Origin: Fimiplasma intestinipullorum
GTDB lineage: Bacteria; Bacillota_I; Bacilli_A; Erysipelotrichales; Coprobacillaceae
Assembly: GCA_018715065.1 (NCBI GenBank)
Contig: DVMJ01000034.1
Coordinates: 1-27,608 of the forward strand
Direction of reading: 5' to 3'
DNA: 27,608 nucleotides
Part shown: piece after piece, positions 7,951 to 14,372 of the stretch
Layout of the letters: every line of letters begins with the position of its first letter
Position numbering within the stretch: the stretch's first letter is position 1
The notes under the pieces: generated by a model
The model's input: the letters and a program-made list of their open reading frames with translations, nothing else
What the model was told of the DNA's origin: nothing
Databases searched by the model: none
Translations under genes and position numbers: made by a program

Positions 7951-8604
7951 TTAGATATGTATCAAAGCATGTAGACTGTCTTTGGTTGTTTTGGCATAGG
8001 AGCGACTGATCGGAAGCGTGGTTCCGTCGGTTAGTTTGATCTGGGTGCGCTGGAAGGAAGCGATATAGCAAGAATGGACAATAAAACTATGATGGCACTG
8101 AACAAAAGAAGAACTGAGATAAGGCTGCAGATTTGCCAGCTTCTGATAGGTTTCAAAGCATTGACTGGAAGTATGAATATAGGTCATTCGGCCGCTTCTT
8201 TCAAGATAAGTAATGCTGGCTAGGGAAATGAGTTCGTAGCCGTTCTTATGCAGAATGGGGAGATGTGTTCGAAATTGCTCCAGACAGGCCAGGGCCTTGG
8301 AGATTCCGTCAATGAGATACTGATCTAAGAGTGAGCGATAAATAAAAAAACAATGTTTTGCCTGATAGGCTTCAATCGCATCGTTTAGAGTCTCTCCTAA
8401 CAGGATGGTTGCGGGTTGATCGATCTGCATGGCGAGCTCTAAGCCCCCTTGCTGCATATTGATCATATAGATAGTATCGGGATGGATCAGTGTCTTAGGC
8501 TGGATGGGTGGATTTGTGTCAATGATAAAGAGATCATGAAAATGCGCGCGGATCGACCGTTGGATCCGGTTTGCTTCGGGATCAAAGATGTGTAAGGAAT
8601 ACAT
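7951..8604 (-). CDS. LytTR-family transcriptional regulator with degenerate receiver
   Basis: The 217-residue reverse-strand protein has a C-terminal LytTR DNA-binding domain (about 115-217; YELISLASITYLERSGRMTY, then SSFVQCHHSFIVHSCYI and LTDGTTLPISRSY are typical). The first ~105 residues look like a response-regulator receiver that has lost its phosphorylation chemistry: the segment DTIYMINMQQGGLEL aligns with the usual D(I/L)xxPxxDG loop and has N49 where the phospho-acceptor aspartate belongs. No histidine kinase is next to it. LytTR proteins activate surface, bacteriocin or virulence genes; candidates here are the flanking zinc-ribbon/TPR genes. It converges on the long paralogue with an 85-bp gap lacking a clear terminator and diverges from the short one. 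On its strand AGAAGG precedes the ATG. Confidence 0.82.
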   Translation of the reverse strand: MYSLHIFDPEANRIQRSIRAHFHDLFIIDTNPPIQPKTLIHPDTIYMINMQQGGLELAMQIDQPATILLGETLNDAIEAYQAKHCFFIYRSLLDQYLIDGISKALACLEQFRTHLPILHKNGYELISLASITYLERSGRMTYIHTSSQCFETYQKLANLQPYLSSSFVQCHHSFIVHSCYIASFQRTQIKLTDGTTLPISRSYAKTTKDSLHALIHI

Positions 8605-8643
8605 GCCTCAACCTTCTTTCGCAGTCATTTCATCAAGAAAAGG

Positions 8644-8658
8644 AAGACAGAATGTCTT
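8644..8658. repeat. Inverted repeat in the LytTR gene leader
   Basis: AAGACA and TGTCTT flank GAA. It lies between the reverse-strand promoter (8674-8682) and the LytTR start codon and could be an autoregulatory site or a leader hairpin. LytTR proteins usually bind direct repeats, so the link is only a suggestion. Confidence 0.35.
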
Positions 8659-8673
8659 TTGATTATTGCCTAT

Positions 8674-8682
8674 ATTGTAACA
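8674..8682 (-). promoter_or_regulatory. Extended -10 promoter for the LytTR gene
   Basis: On the reverse strand the sequence reads TGtTACAAT, an extended -10, about 70 bp before the LytTR ATG. No convincing -35 is seen. Confidence 0.5.
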
Positions 8683-8814
8683 TTATTTCAAAAAAAGAGA
8701 GCTTTTGAAGACTTCTTTTTCATGTCCACTTTTTTGCCACTAAAACATGGCTTGCTAGAAATATCTGCTCAACAGCAATTTGAGCGCAATCACCTCGAAT
8801 CCTGTGCTTTTTTA

Positions 8815-8823
8815 TGCTATACT
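8815..8823 (+). promoter_or_regulatory. Extended -10 promoter of the short zinc-ribbon/TPR gene
   Basis: TGcTATACT is a near-consensus extended -10. The transcript would start near 8830, with the strong AAGGAGG at 8873-8879 ahead of the ATG at 8887. Confidence 0.6.
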
Positions 8824-8886
8824 AGACTTATGAAAACACCATTCATATTGATTTGAAACAAATATCCGTTGTAAGGAGGAAGAGAG

Positions 8887-9336
8887 ATGCAATGTCCGAA
8901 TTGTAGTTATGAAAATGATGATCAGGCAAAGTTCTGTGTCAAATGTGGGATGCCGTTGGATATGCCCGAATTACCTAAAAAACCCTATAAGTGGTTGTTG
9001 CTGTCGTTGCTCTTCGTATTTCTGTCAGCCGCTGTCGGGATATGGATGACACAGCAGCCTGCTGCTGAACAGGACTGTACCGCTGTGCTGGAAGCAGCTC
9101 GAGACAGTGCCGTAGAAAATCATTATGATGAGGCGATCGACCAGTACCGGCAGGCCATCGATATGGATCCTCAATGCATAGAGGCTTATATGGAGCTCGC
9201 GGATCTATATATTGATATTGAGGAGTTTGAGCAGGCTTATGCTTTATTAGAGAGCGCTGGTGATGTGGTCGATTCACAATATCAGGAGATCATCGAAGAA
9301 AAGCAGCGCCAGATCATGGAGGGGTCAATCAAATAA
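8887..9336 (+). CDS. Zinc-ribbon, membrane-anchored TPR protein (short paralogue)
   Basis: The 149-residue protein repeats the plan of the gene at 6930: zinc ribbon C3, C6, C17 and C20 at identical positions, one membrane helix near 33-52, and a TPR-like helical segment near 62-130 (HYDEAIDQYRQAIDMDPQCI, then EFEQAYALLESA). It stops where the long paralogue begins its beta-rich domain, so it is a natural short version or a truncated duplicate. The strong ribosome site and own promoter argue that it is expressed. Function unknown. The LytTR regulator is transcribed divergently from the 282-bp upstream region. Confidence 0.8.
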   Translation: MQCPNCSYENDDQAKFCVKCGMPLDMPELPKKPYKWLLLSLLFVFLSAAVGIWMTQQPAAEQDCTAVLEAARDSAVENHYDEAIDQYRQAIDMDPQCIEAYMELADLYIDIEEFEQAYALLESAGDVVDSQYQEIIEEKQRQIMEGSIK

Positions 9337-9481
9337 AAGTGACTATTTATTTTCAGAGGGTTAGTATGGGTTGAAAGCAGGATGTTTGTTTTCGAGCTTT
9401 ATCAAGGCGCTCTCTTCTGGCGTGGATCCATGGAATGCAGTTCTATCCTGACCATTCTTGATGATCTTGCCATGATCTTTG

Positions 9482-9515
9482 GCTTCTAGTCTATCAGACG
9501 AGAGGCTTTTTTTTT
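9482..9515 (+). terminator. Terminator downstream of the short zinc-ribbon gene
   Basis: GCTTCTAGTCT (9482-9492) pairs with AGACGAGAGGC (9496-9506) with one mismatch and one G-T pair around ATC. Nine T bases follow at 9507-9515. It lies 145 bp after the stop. Confidence 0.72.
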
Positions 9516-9677
9516 GAATAAAGGTCTTCTCGTAGGTATGCCAAAAATAAGTATGCGCGATAGTTATCAAACAATGCAAAAATAATATTGTACATATTTG
9601 CCTAAAAAGGTTATATTTTAAATAAAGAGAGTTGGAAAAATATGGATAAAATCAAATAATTTAAAAACAATAGCCTA

Positions 9678-9733
9678 TTTGATCAAAGAGAAACGCTGTT
9701 TTGATATAAATGTTCCATTTGATATATGAAATG
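9678..9733 (+). promoter_or_regulatory. Promoter and repeat cluster upstream of the RpiR pair
   Basis: Three TTTGAT motifs occur at 9678, 9700 and 9718, the last two as near-direct repeats (TTTGATATAAATG and TTTGATATATGAAATG). TGaTATAAA at 9702-9710 is an extended -10. TTTGATCAAA (9678-9687) is a palindrome, and CATTT...AAATG (9716-9733) an imperfect one. RpiR-type proteins bind inverted repeats, so autoregulation is plausible but inferred. Confidence 0.4.
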
Positions 9734-9748
9734 AAGGTGGGGGTTTGA

Positions 9749-10513
9749 ATGTACATCATCGATAAATTAGAGCAGCTTCAGGGATTCTATCGGCCAGAGA
9801 GCACGGAAGCGGTGTTAGCCAGCTATCTTTTGAATCACATCGGAATGCAAAAGAAGCTGAGTTTGAAGCAGGTGACGCTGGAGACGCATCTGTCCCGCTC
9901 TTCAGTCATTCGTTTCTGTCATCATTTGGGTTATGACGGCTATACGATCTTTATTGAGCGGCTGATGGAAGAAGTAGAACTCATGGAAAATAGTTTAATG
10001 GAACTGGATCGCGATGATACGTCTTTTCAGCAGTTATTTTTGGATATGGCAAATGTTCAGATCGATCGTGCTTATGATTCCCTGTTTCAAAGTGTGCTTG
10101 CGAGTTCACGCATTATTTTTTGTGGATATCAGAAATATATTGCCTGCTTTTCTCTTCTCACTTTTTATTTTCGCTTTTTGGGTCGGGAAGTGATTAACCA
10201 TTTCTATTGGGATGCAGACAGTCCATCGTCTATTGAGGATCAGTTATCAAAAGATGATCTGATCTTTATTCTGTCACCGCAGCTATCCTGGCGTGATTAT
10301 CAGGAAAGTATTATGTCAAACCAGGAGGCTTTTGACAACTTGTATCAGATATCCGGTCAAATAGCGTTTATCGGACAGCCTGGCGAGCAAGCACAGGGTG
10401 TTTTTATACCTGTGCCATATACTTCTAAGGAAGCACTTTATCAAAAAATCATGATCGATCTGGATAGCCGTTTAGTGCGTGATCTCAAGCGCTATTTGAC
10501 AAAATGTCAGTAA
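9749..10513 (+). CDS. RpiR/MurR-family transcriptional regulator, degenerate SIS domain
   Basis: The 254-residue protein has an N-terminal RpiR-type helix-turn-helix (about 38-60, LSLKQVTLETHLSRSSVIRF) followed by a region shaped like a sugar-isomerase (SIS) domain (about 110-250, starting SSRIIFCGYQKYIACF). Family members sense phosphosugars with the SIS domain; here the usual SxSGxT loop reads ILSPQLSWRDY, so the classical ligand site is not conserved and the ligand is unclear. The gene begins with ATG after GGTGGGGG and is followed 13 bp later by a second protein of the same architecture, probably in the same transcript. No sugar transporter or catabolic gene is adjacent, so the target is unknown. 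Confidence 0.78.
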   Translation: MYIIDKLEQLQGFYRPESTEAVLASYLLNHIGMQKKLSLKQVTLETHLSRSSVIRFCHHLGYDGYTIFIERLMEEVELMENSLMELDRDDTSFQQLFLDMANVQIDRAYDSLFQSVLASSRIIFCGYQKYIACFSLLTFYFRFLGREVINHFYWDADSPSSIEDQLSKDDLIFILSPQLSWRDYQESIMSNQEAFDNLYQISGQIAFIGQPGEQAQGVFIPVPYTSKEALYQKIMIDLDSRLVRDLKRYLTKCQ

Positions 10514-10526
10514 GGGGGAGTAAGTG

Positions 10527-11303
10527 ATGAATACCCTGTTGTCTTTGTTTCTGCTCTTTTTAAATCATTCGCTTCATCAGGATGTTTATTATCAAATTAC
10601 CCAGTTTGTTTATGAACATCTCGAAGAGATGGACAACTATTCTATGACAGCGTTGGCGGATGCCTGTCATACTTCCACCGTGACGATCAAAAAATGGATG
10701 GAGTTATTTGGTTTAGATAATTACAAGCGATTTAAAGAGCGTTTACGCGATACGTCTTTGATTCGTCTGGCACAGATCGATGCACGATGTCAGAAAGTGA
10801 GAAGCGAGCAGCTGGTTGAGAAGATCAGGCTGCTGTCTGGAAAAAAGGCAATCAATCAGGACATGTTTTTGGCTGCGATTGATCAACTGCTCGAGGATCT
10901 GGCTGAAGCTTGCCATGTCTATTTATGCAAAGCTACTTTTCCGTTGGCTTTATCGCTCAGTTTCGCAAAGGATATGCGCTTGTTGGGAAAGCGTATCTAT
11001 TTTAAACAAATCGGATTTCGTGCCGAATTCGAACAACTGAAGACAGATGATCTGATCATTCTAGTGACGGTGACCGGTCGCATTCTGAGTCAGAATAAGT
11101 CCTATTTTTTAAAGTTTTATCGTTCCCCGGCGAAGAAGGCCATCATGACCCAAAATGAAATATTGCATACTTTTTATCTTTTTGATACCTATGTACCGCT
11201 TTTCGGTGAGGATGACAACGAAAATGAAAACCTGATCTTACTGACCGTTTTTCAGTTAATCAAATATCGCTATTTTATGAAAATGAGAAATATAAACCGC
11301 TAA
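10527..11303 (+). CDS. Second RpiR-like regulator of the tandem pair
   Basis: The product is 258 residues. I use the ATG at 10527 rather than the GTG directly before it, because AAGGGGGAG at 10512-10519 is better spaced. Helix-turn-helix: residues about 39-60 (YSMTALADACHTSTVTIKKW), the sequence that places it in the RpiR group. A weak SIS-like core follows (ACHVYLCKATFPLALSLSFA; DDLIILVTVTGR), again without a recognisable phosphosugar loop, and the C-terminus is basic. Its pairing with the upstream regulator suggests the two act together, perhaps as a heteromer. A strong terminator follows, so the downstream esterase has a separate transcript, although it remains a possible target. Confidence 0.68.
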   Translation: MNTLLSLFLLFLNHSLHQDVYYQITQFVYEHLEEMDNYSMTALADACHTSTVTIKKWMELFGLDNYKRFKERLRDTSLIRLAQIDARCQKVRSEQLVEKIRLLSGKKAINQDMFLAAIDQLLEDLAEACHVYLCKATFPLALSLSFAKDMRLLGKRIYFKQIGFRAEFEQLKTDDLIILVTVTGRILSQNKSYFLKFYRSPAKKAIMTQNEILHTFYLFDTYVPLFGEDDNENENLILLTVFQLIKYRYFMKMRNINR

Positions 11304-11320
11304 TTGTTATGAAAATAACA

Positions 11321-11349
11321 AACAAGTTTCATGATCGGAACTTGTTTTT
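11321..11349 (+). terminator. Terminator after the RpiR pair
   Basis: AACAAGTT (11321-11328) and AACTTGTT (11339-11346) form the stem, extended by TC/GG, with loop ATGATC and a T-run at 11345-11349. A preceding GAAA-loop hairpin, TTGTTAT/ATAACAA (11304-11321), shares one base with it. Confidence 0.82.
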
Positions 11350-11460
11350 ATTATGTTTGGAGAGTGTCAAACAGAGGACAAAATGGCTGTTGTTTTGGTT
11401 GTGAAAGGGCATTTGTTAGCGTTAAAATCTTTGGTAGAGAAGAAAGGAGATATATCGCGA

Positions 11461-13260
11461 ATGAAAAAACAAAAGAGAACTTCTTTGGCACTGCTGTTAG
11501 GGTCAGTCATGGCTTTGAGTATGGTGAGTACACCAGTGCAGGCTGAAGAAATCATCACACCTTCAGATCCAGCGACAGTGACAGCTTCAGAACCGCGCGA
11601 ACAAACTAGTCAGGTCGTCATGCCTGAAGGAACTTATGAACCAGGTGTAACGGTAATCCAGGATGCAGAATCAGAAACCGGTTACACAGCTAATTTCGTT
11701 TTAGACGTGGAGGGAACACGCGAAAGAACCGGGGTGCCTGAAGGAGCAGTGATCACTGGTGTAGAGCTGCATGGATCCTTCCGTTTGATTTCTGATCCTG
11801 ATCGGGTAAGTCTGGCCGAGGATTCAGATCATAGCTTATACGATTACGAAAACGGTGACTTTGTTGCCAATGTCCATCCTTATCAGCGCGCCTCCGGACA
11901 GACTGGTAACCGCGGCGGAGAATGGACGTTTGAGATGGGCTTGAATGAACAGACAGGAAATTATGAAATCAGTGTTCCAATGGTAAGTGGTGGACACTAT
12001 TATTACTATGTGATTCAATATACGTTAAACGGTGAAGCAGACTCTGTTCAGACAGATGATCCAGCGAATCCATCTGGACCACGTCGTAATGAAGAGAACA
12101 GCGATTCAGAAACTTCTGATATCACGCATAGTATTGTTTATGGTCACTGGGATCCAGAAAAACAGTCTTTGTCTCCTAATTTGGATTACATGAATCCATA
12201 CGATGGCAAACGCGGTACGGTTCAATATGTGGAGTATGCCGGAACGATCTCTGAACATCAGGATTTAGGTATTTATTTGCCAGCGGGTTATGACGCCGAT
12301 CGCGAGGAACCTTATCGTGTGATCTATCTGACACATGGTATGGGCGGTAATGAAACATACTGGTTCACCCAACCACAGGCTTCAAATATCATGGACCACA
12401 TTGTGGCTGAAGATCCTGGTCAGGAAGCCATCATTGTTGCAATGGACAATACATTATACAATTGGGATTATTACCAGATCGGTCTTAATGTGACTGAACG
12501 CATCATTCCTTATATTGAAGCTCATTACAATGTATCCACAGATCCACAGGATCGTGGCTTTGCAGGTTTCTCGATGGGAGCGATGACTTCTACATATATG
12601 GCATTCCATTACGCTGATGAATTCGGCTACTTCGGTATCTTCTCTGGTACAAATATCGGTAATGCCACTTTTGCAGAGGACTTTGCGTATGACGGCAGTC
12701 TGCTGCAAAATAGAGTCGATCAGACGATTGCTTTAGCTTATCTGCAAGAAGTTTATGAAAACATTGTGCCTTCTGAGGATTTATTGAATGCTGTCGTTTT
12801 CACCATGGCTGGTAATGTTGACACAGCTGTTTATGCGAATGGTTTTGCACCATATGGCGCTTATGAAACGATTCGTGACTGGTGTCAGGAATATATGCCG
12901 GAAGGAAACTTCATTGATGGTGGGTTAGTACCAGGTTCCCATGATATTTATACCTGGGCACAATGCTTCCATACTTTTGCAGGTGAGGTTTGCTGGAGTA
13001 AGAACACGGCACCTGAAGAGCCTGAAACGCCAGTTGATCCAGAAATACCAACCGATCCAGAACAACCAGGGGAAGGTCCTGATGTGGATGTGGACACGCC
13101 ACAGGATACACAGCCATCTACGGATCAGCCAGATACGACTTCTCCAGTCCAGACAGGGGATCAGGCGCAGCCATTATGGTATGCGGCAGGCGCTGGTTTA
13201 GCTGCAGCAGCATTACTTGGATTTGCAATCAAAAAGAAAAAATCACTCATCTCTAAATAA
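11461..13260 (+). CDS. Secreted, wall-anchored esterase of the EstD/feruloyl esterase (CE1-like) type
   Basis: The product is 599 residues from the ATG at 11461, which gives a clean signal peptide (residues 1-28, ending PVQA) and follows AAAGGAG; the longer in-frame reading from 11353 would bury it. After a Thr/Ser-rich start comes an E-set/CBM48-like beta domain (about 50-205), then an alpha/beta-hydrolase of the PF00756 type (about 250-520). Its nucleophile is S371 in GFSMG, its likely catalytic histidine is H494 in GSHDIYTW, and HGMGG forms the oxyanion-hole region. A Pro/Asp-rich linker (about 520-565) leads to VQTGD, a membrane helix and a KKKK tail, which fits a sortase signal of the xxxTG type. 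The likely role is removing acyl or feruloyl/acetyl groups from plant polysaccharides at the cell surface; the exact substrate is unknown. Weak promoter candidate TTGTGA-18-TAAAAT at 11399-11428. Confidence 0.82.
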   Translation: MKKQKRTSLALLLGSVMALSMVSTPVQAEEIITPSDPATVTASEPREQTSQVVMPEGTYEPGVTVIQDAESETGYTANFVLDVEGTRERTGVPEGAVITGVELHGSFRLISDPDRVSLAEDSDHSLYDYENGDFVANVHPYQRASGQTGNRGGEWTFEMGLNEQTGNYEISVPMVSGGHYYYYVIQYTLNGEADSVQTDDPANPSGPRRNEENSDSETSDITHSIVYGHWDPEKQSLSPNLDYMNPYDGKRGTVQYVEYAGTISEHQDLGIYLPAGYDADREEPYRVIYLTHGMGGNETYWFTQPQASNIMDHIVAEDPGQEAIIVAMDNTLYNWDYYQIGLNVTERIIPYIEAHYNVSTDPQDRGFAGFSMGAMTSTYMAFHYADEFGYFGIFSGTNIGNATFAEDFAYDGSLLQNRVDQTIALAYLQEVYENIVPSEDLLNAVVFTMAGNVDTAVYANGFAPYGAYETIRDWCQEYMPEGNFIDGGLVPGSHDIYTWAQCFHTFAGEVCWSKNTAPEEPETPVDPEIPTDPEQPGEGPDVDVDTPQDTQPSTDQPDTTSPVQTGDQAQPLWYAAGAGLAAAALLGFAIKKKKSLISK

Positions 13261-13263
13261 CGC

Positions 13264-13304
13264 AAAAAAGGTCCTTTCCAGATAAAACAGAAAGGACCCC
13301 TTTG
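13264..13304. terminator. Bidirectional terminator between the esterase and superoxide reductase genes
   Basis: GGTCCTTTC (13270-13278) pairs with GAAAGGACC (13290-13298). On the reverse strand the stem is followed by six T bases (complement of 13264-13269), a good terminator for the converging gene; the forward tail, CCTTTGTTT, is weaker. Confidence 0.8.
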
Positions 13305-13308
13305 TTTA

Positions 13309-13662
13309 TTAAAGTTCTTTTTTCCATACACCATGCAGGTTGCAGAATTCATACACAGCCTTTGGTGTCTCACCATCGCTTAAGACAAAAGTCGCTTCTG
13401 GACTCATCTCAGGATGTAAATATCTGATCTGCACCCCTTTGTCTGTTTCTAAAGCGATCCACTGAATGAAATGCGCTTCCATCATTGGATGAACGGTACT
13501 ACCGACAATGGCATGCACTTTTCCGTTTTCCACGGTGACCTCAGGTATATGTTTTTCTACAGCTGCTTCTGTATCATTGGCTTTGATTTCCTGGATGCCT
13601 TCAACAGATTCAGTCGTTAAAGCTAAAAGTAATTTTTTGTTTGCTGATTCGTAAATTTTCAT
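13309..13662 (-). CDS. Superoxide reductase (desulfoferrodoxin family), one-iron-centre form
   Basis: This 117-residue cytoplasmic enzyme reduces superoxide to hydrogen peroxide without releasing oxygen, as in anaerobes. The active-site iron ligands are all visible: H38, H58, H64, C107 (CNLHG) and H110. The catalytic-loop residues E36 and K37 lie in EKH. Spacings of 20, 6, 43 and 3 are close to those of known superoxide reductases. Before EKH lies a short N-terminal remnant (residues 1-30) with no cysteine, where two-centre desulfoferrodoxins carry a CxxC rubredoxin-like iron site. It is therefore a one-centre enzyme, probably reduced by rubredoxin or a flavoprotein encoded elsewhere. GAGGAG precedes the ATG on the reverse strand. 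Its own promoter lies upstream, diverging from the TM2 gene. Confidence 0.92.
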   Translation of the reverse strand: MKIYESANKKLLLALTTESVEGIQEIKANDTEAAVEKHIPEVTVENGKVHAIVGSTVHPMMEAHFIQWIALETDKGVQIRYLHPEMSPEATFVLSDGETPKAVYEFCNLHGVWKKEL

Positions 13663-13685
13663 TTTTCTTCACACTCCTCACTTAT

Positions 13686-13714
13686 AGTATAGCCACTCTT
13701 TCCGTTTTAAGCAA
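13686..13714 (-). promoter_or_regulatory. Promoter of the superoxide reductase gene
   Basis: On the reverse strand, TTGCTT (13709-13714) is followed after exactly 17 bp by TATACT (13686-13691), about 24 bp before the start codon. It is the best -35/-10 pair in the window. Confidence 0.72.
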
Positions 13715-13733
13715 AGCTTTTGCTTGCTTTTTT

Positions 13734-13742
13734 TGATATAAT
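13734..13742 (+). promoter_or_regulatory. Extended -10 promoter of the TM2 gene
   Basis: TGaTATAAT is a consensus -10 with the TG extension. It is back to back with the superoxide reductase promoter 20 bp away, so shared control is possible. Confidence 0.65.
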
Positions 13743-13763
13743 GAAAGGGGCGGGTGAATCAGG

Positions 13764-14015
13764 ATGAAACATCGTAAAAAAAGGATGACGGCGCTCATGC
13801 TGAATCTCTTCTTTGGTTATTTAGGTTTACATCGTATCTATTTGGAACATTACATCAGCGGCACGTTGTTTTGGCTGTTGACATTCTTCTTTATTTACGG
13901 AAAAACAGGTCATGAAGCAGCGGGAGCAATCGTTGTGATCTGGACGCTGATAGATTTTTTTAACTTATTATTTGGTCTAGCCAAAGATGGCAAAGGACAA
14001 AAAGTGGATTGGTGA
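13764..14015 (+). CDS. TM2 domain membrane protein
   Basis: The 83-residue protein is a basic N-terminus followed by two hydrophobic segments (about 9-26 and 32-65) carrying the TM2 signature: NLFFGYLGLHRIYL, then the G near 33 in the second helix, and IWTLIDFF before the end. TM2 proteins are small helical-hairpin membrane proteins of unknown biochemical role. The leader is short and no strong ribosome site is visible. Terminator-like hairpin follows. The divergent neighbour is superoxide reductase; whether they share a function is unknown. Confidence 0.82.
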   Translation: MKHRKKRMTALMLNLFFGYLGLHRIYLEHYISGTLFWLLTFFFIYGKTGHEAAGAIVVIWTLIDFFNLLFGLAKDGKGQKVDW

Positions 14016-14047
14016 ATTGTTTGAAATAGAAGCATAGGGATTTGCTG

Positions 14048-14075
14048 GCGTCCTGTTTTAGAGAGGCGCTTTTTT
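14048..14075 (+). terminator. Probable terminator after the TM2 gene
   Basis: GCGTC (14048-14052) pairs with GGCGC (14065-14069) including one G-T pair. Six T bases follow at 14070-14075. The stem is short. Confidence 0.5.
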
Positions 14076-14344
14076 GTTATTTGAATATTCCTTTCAATGA
14101 CTGGAGCAGCACAAGTCTTGCTGAATCGATGGGTTTATTGTTCGCAAATAAGGGTAAGCTATCCAGGCAAGCATGATGAATAGAAGCGGTGCAGATCTTA
14201 GTCTTAAATATGAACGAAAAAGTCTGTTTTTGGGTTTAAAGATGGCAACTTTCAGGGCAATGAAAGCAAATCGCGGGAGAGTTGTCTTTCTTTATGGAAA
14301 TTCGCATGAAATGGAATACTTTTGCAGTAATTTTAATGAAGATG

Positions 14345-14353
14345 TGCTAAAAT
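14345..14353 (+). promoter_or_regulatory. Extended -10 promoter of the ctp-uvrB-cca-uvrA run
   Basis: TGcTAAAAT lies 19 bp before the protease start codon, with AGGGGTGAG between them. No terminator is visible until after lgt, so this may drive the whole run. Confidence 0.55.
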
Positions 14354-14372
14354 AAATACGATTAGGGGTGAG

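Larger units (their letters stand above)
9337..9748. other. 412-bp intergenic region before the RpiR pair
   Basis: It holds a terminator at 9482-9515, an AT-rich stretch from about 9580, and a promoter/operator zone at 9678-9733. A 72-codon reverse-strand reading frame (9361-9579) covers the terminator, starts with TTG, and has no ribosome site; I do not call it a gene. Confidence 0.5.
14016..14372. other. 357-bp intergenic region before the S41 protease
   Basis: It contains a terminator-like hairpin at 14048-14075 and the protease promoter at 14345-14353. A 60-codon frame (14173-14355) runs into that promoter and has no family resemblance. I see nothing else. Confidence 0.5.

Noticed and set aside
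7847..8071. 74-codon reverse frame across the end of the LytTR gene
   Set aside because: It is a shifted frame over the LytTR 3' end; nothing supports translation.
8659..8856. 65-codon forward frame in the LytTR/zinc-ribbon intergenic region
   Set aside because: It covers both divergent promoters and shows no family or ribosome site.
9361..9579. 72-codon reverse-strand frame with protein-like C-terminal residues
   Set aside because: It starts with TTG, has no ribosome site, and spans the terminator of the upstream gene, whose T-run becomes its lysines.
11353..11460. 36-residue longer N-terminus for the esterase
   Set aside because: It would place the signal peptide internally, and AAAGGAG precedes the ATG at 11461.
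14173..14355. 60-codon forward frame before the S41 protease
   Set aside because: Weak start context, no family resemblance, and its end overlaps the protease -10.
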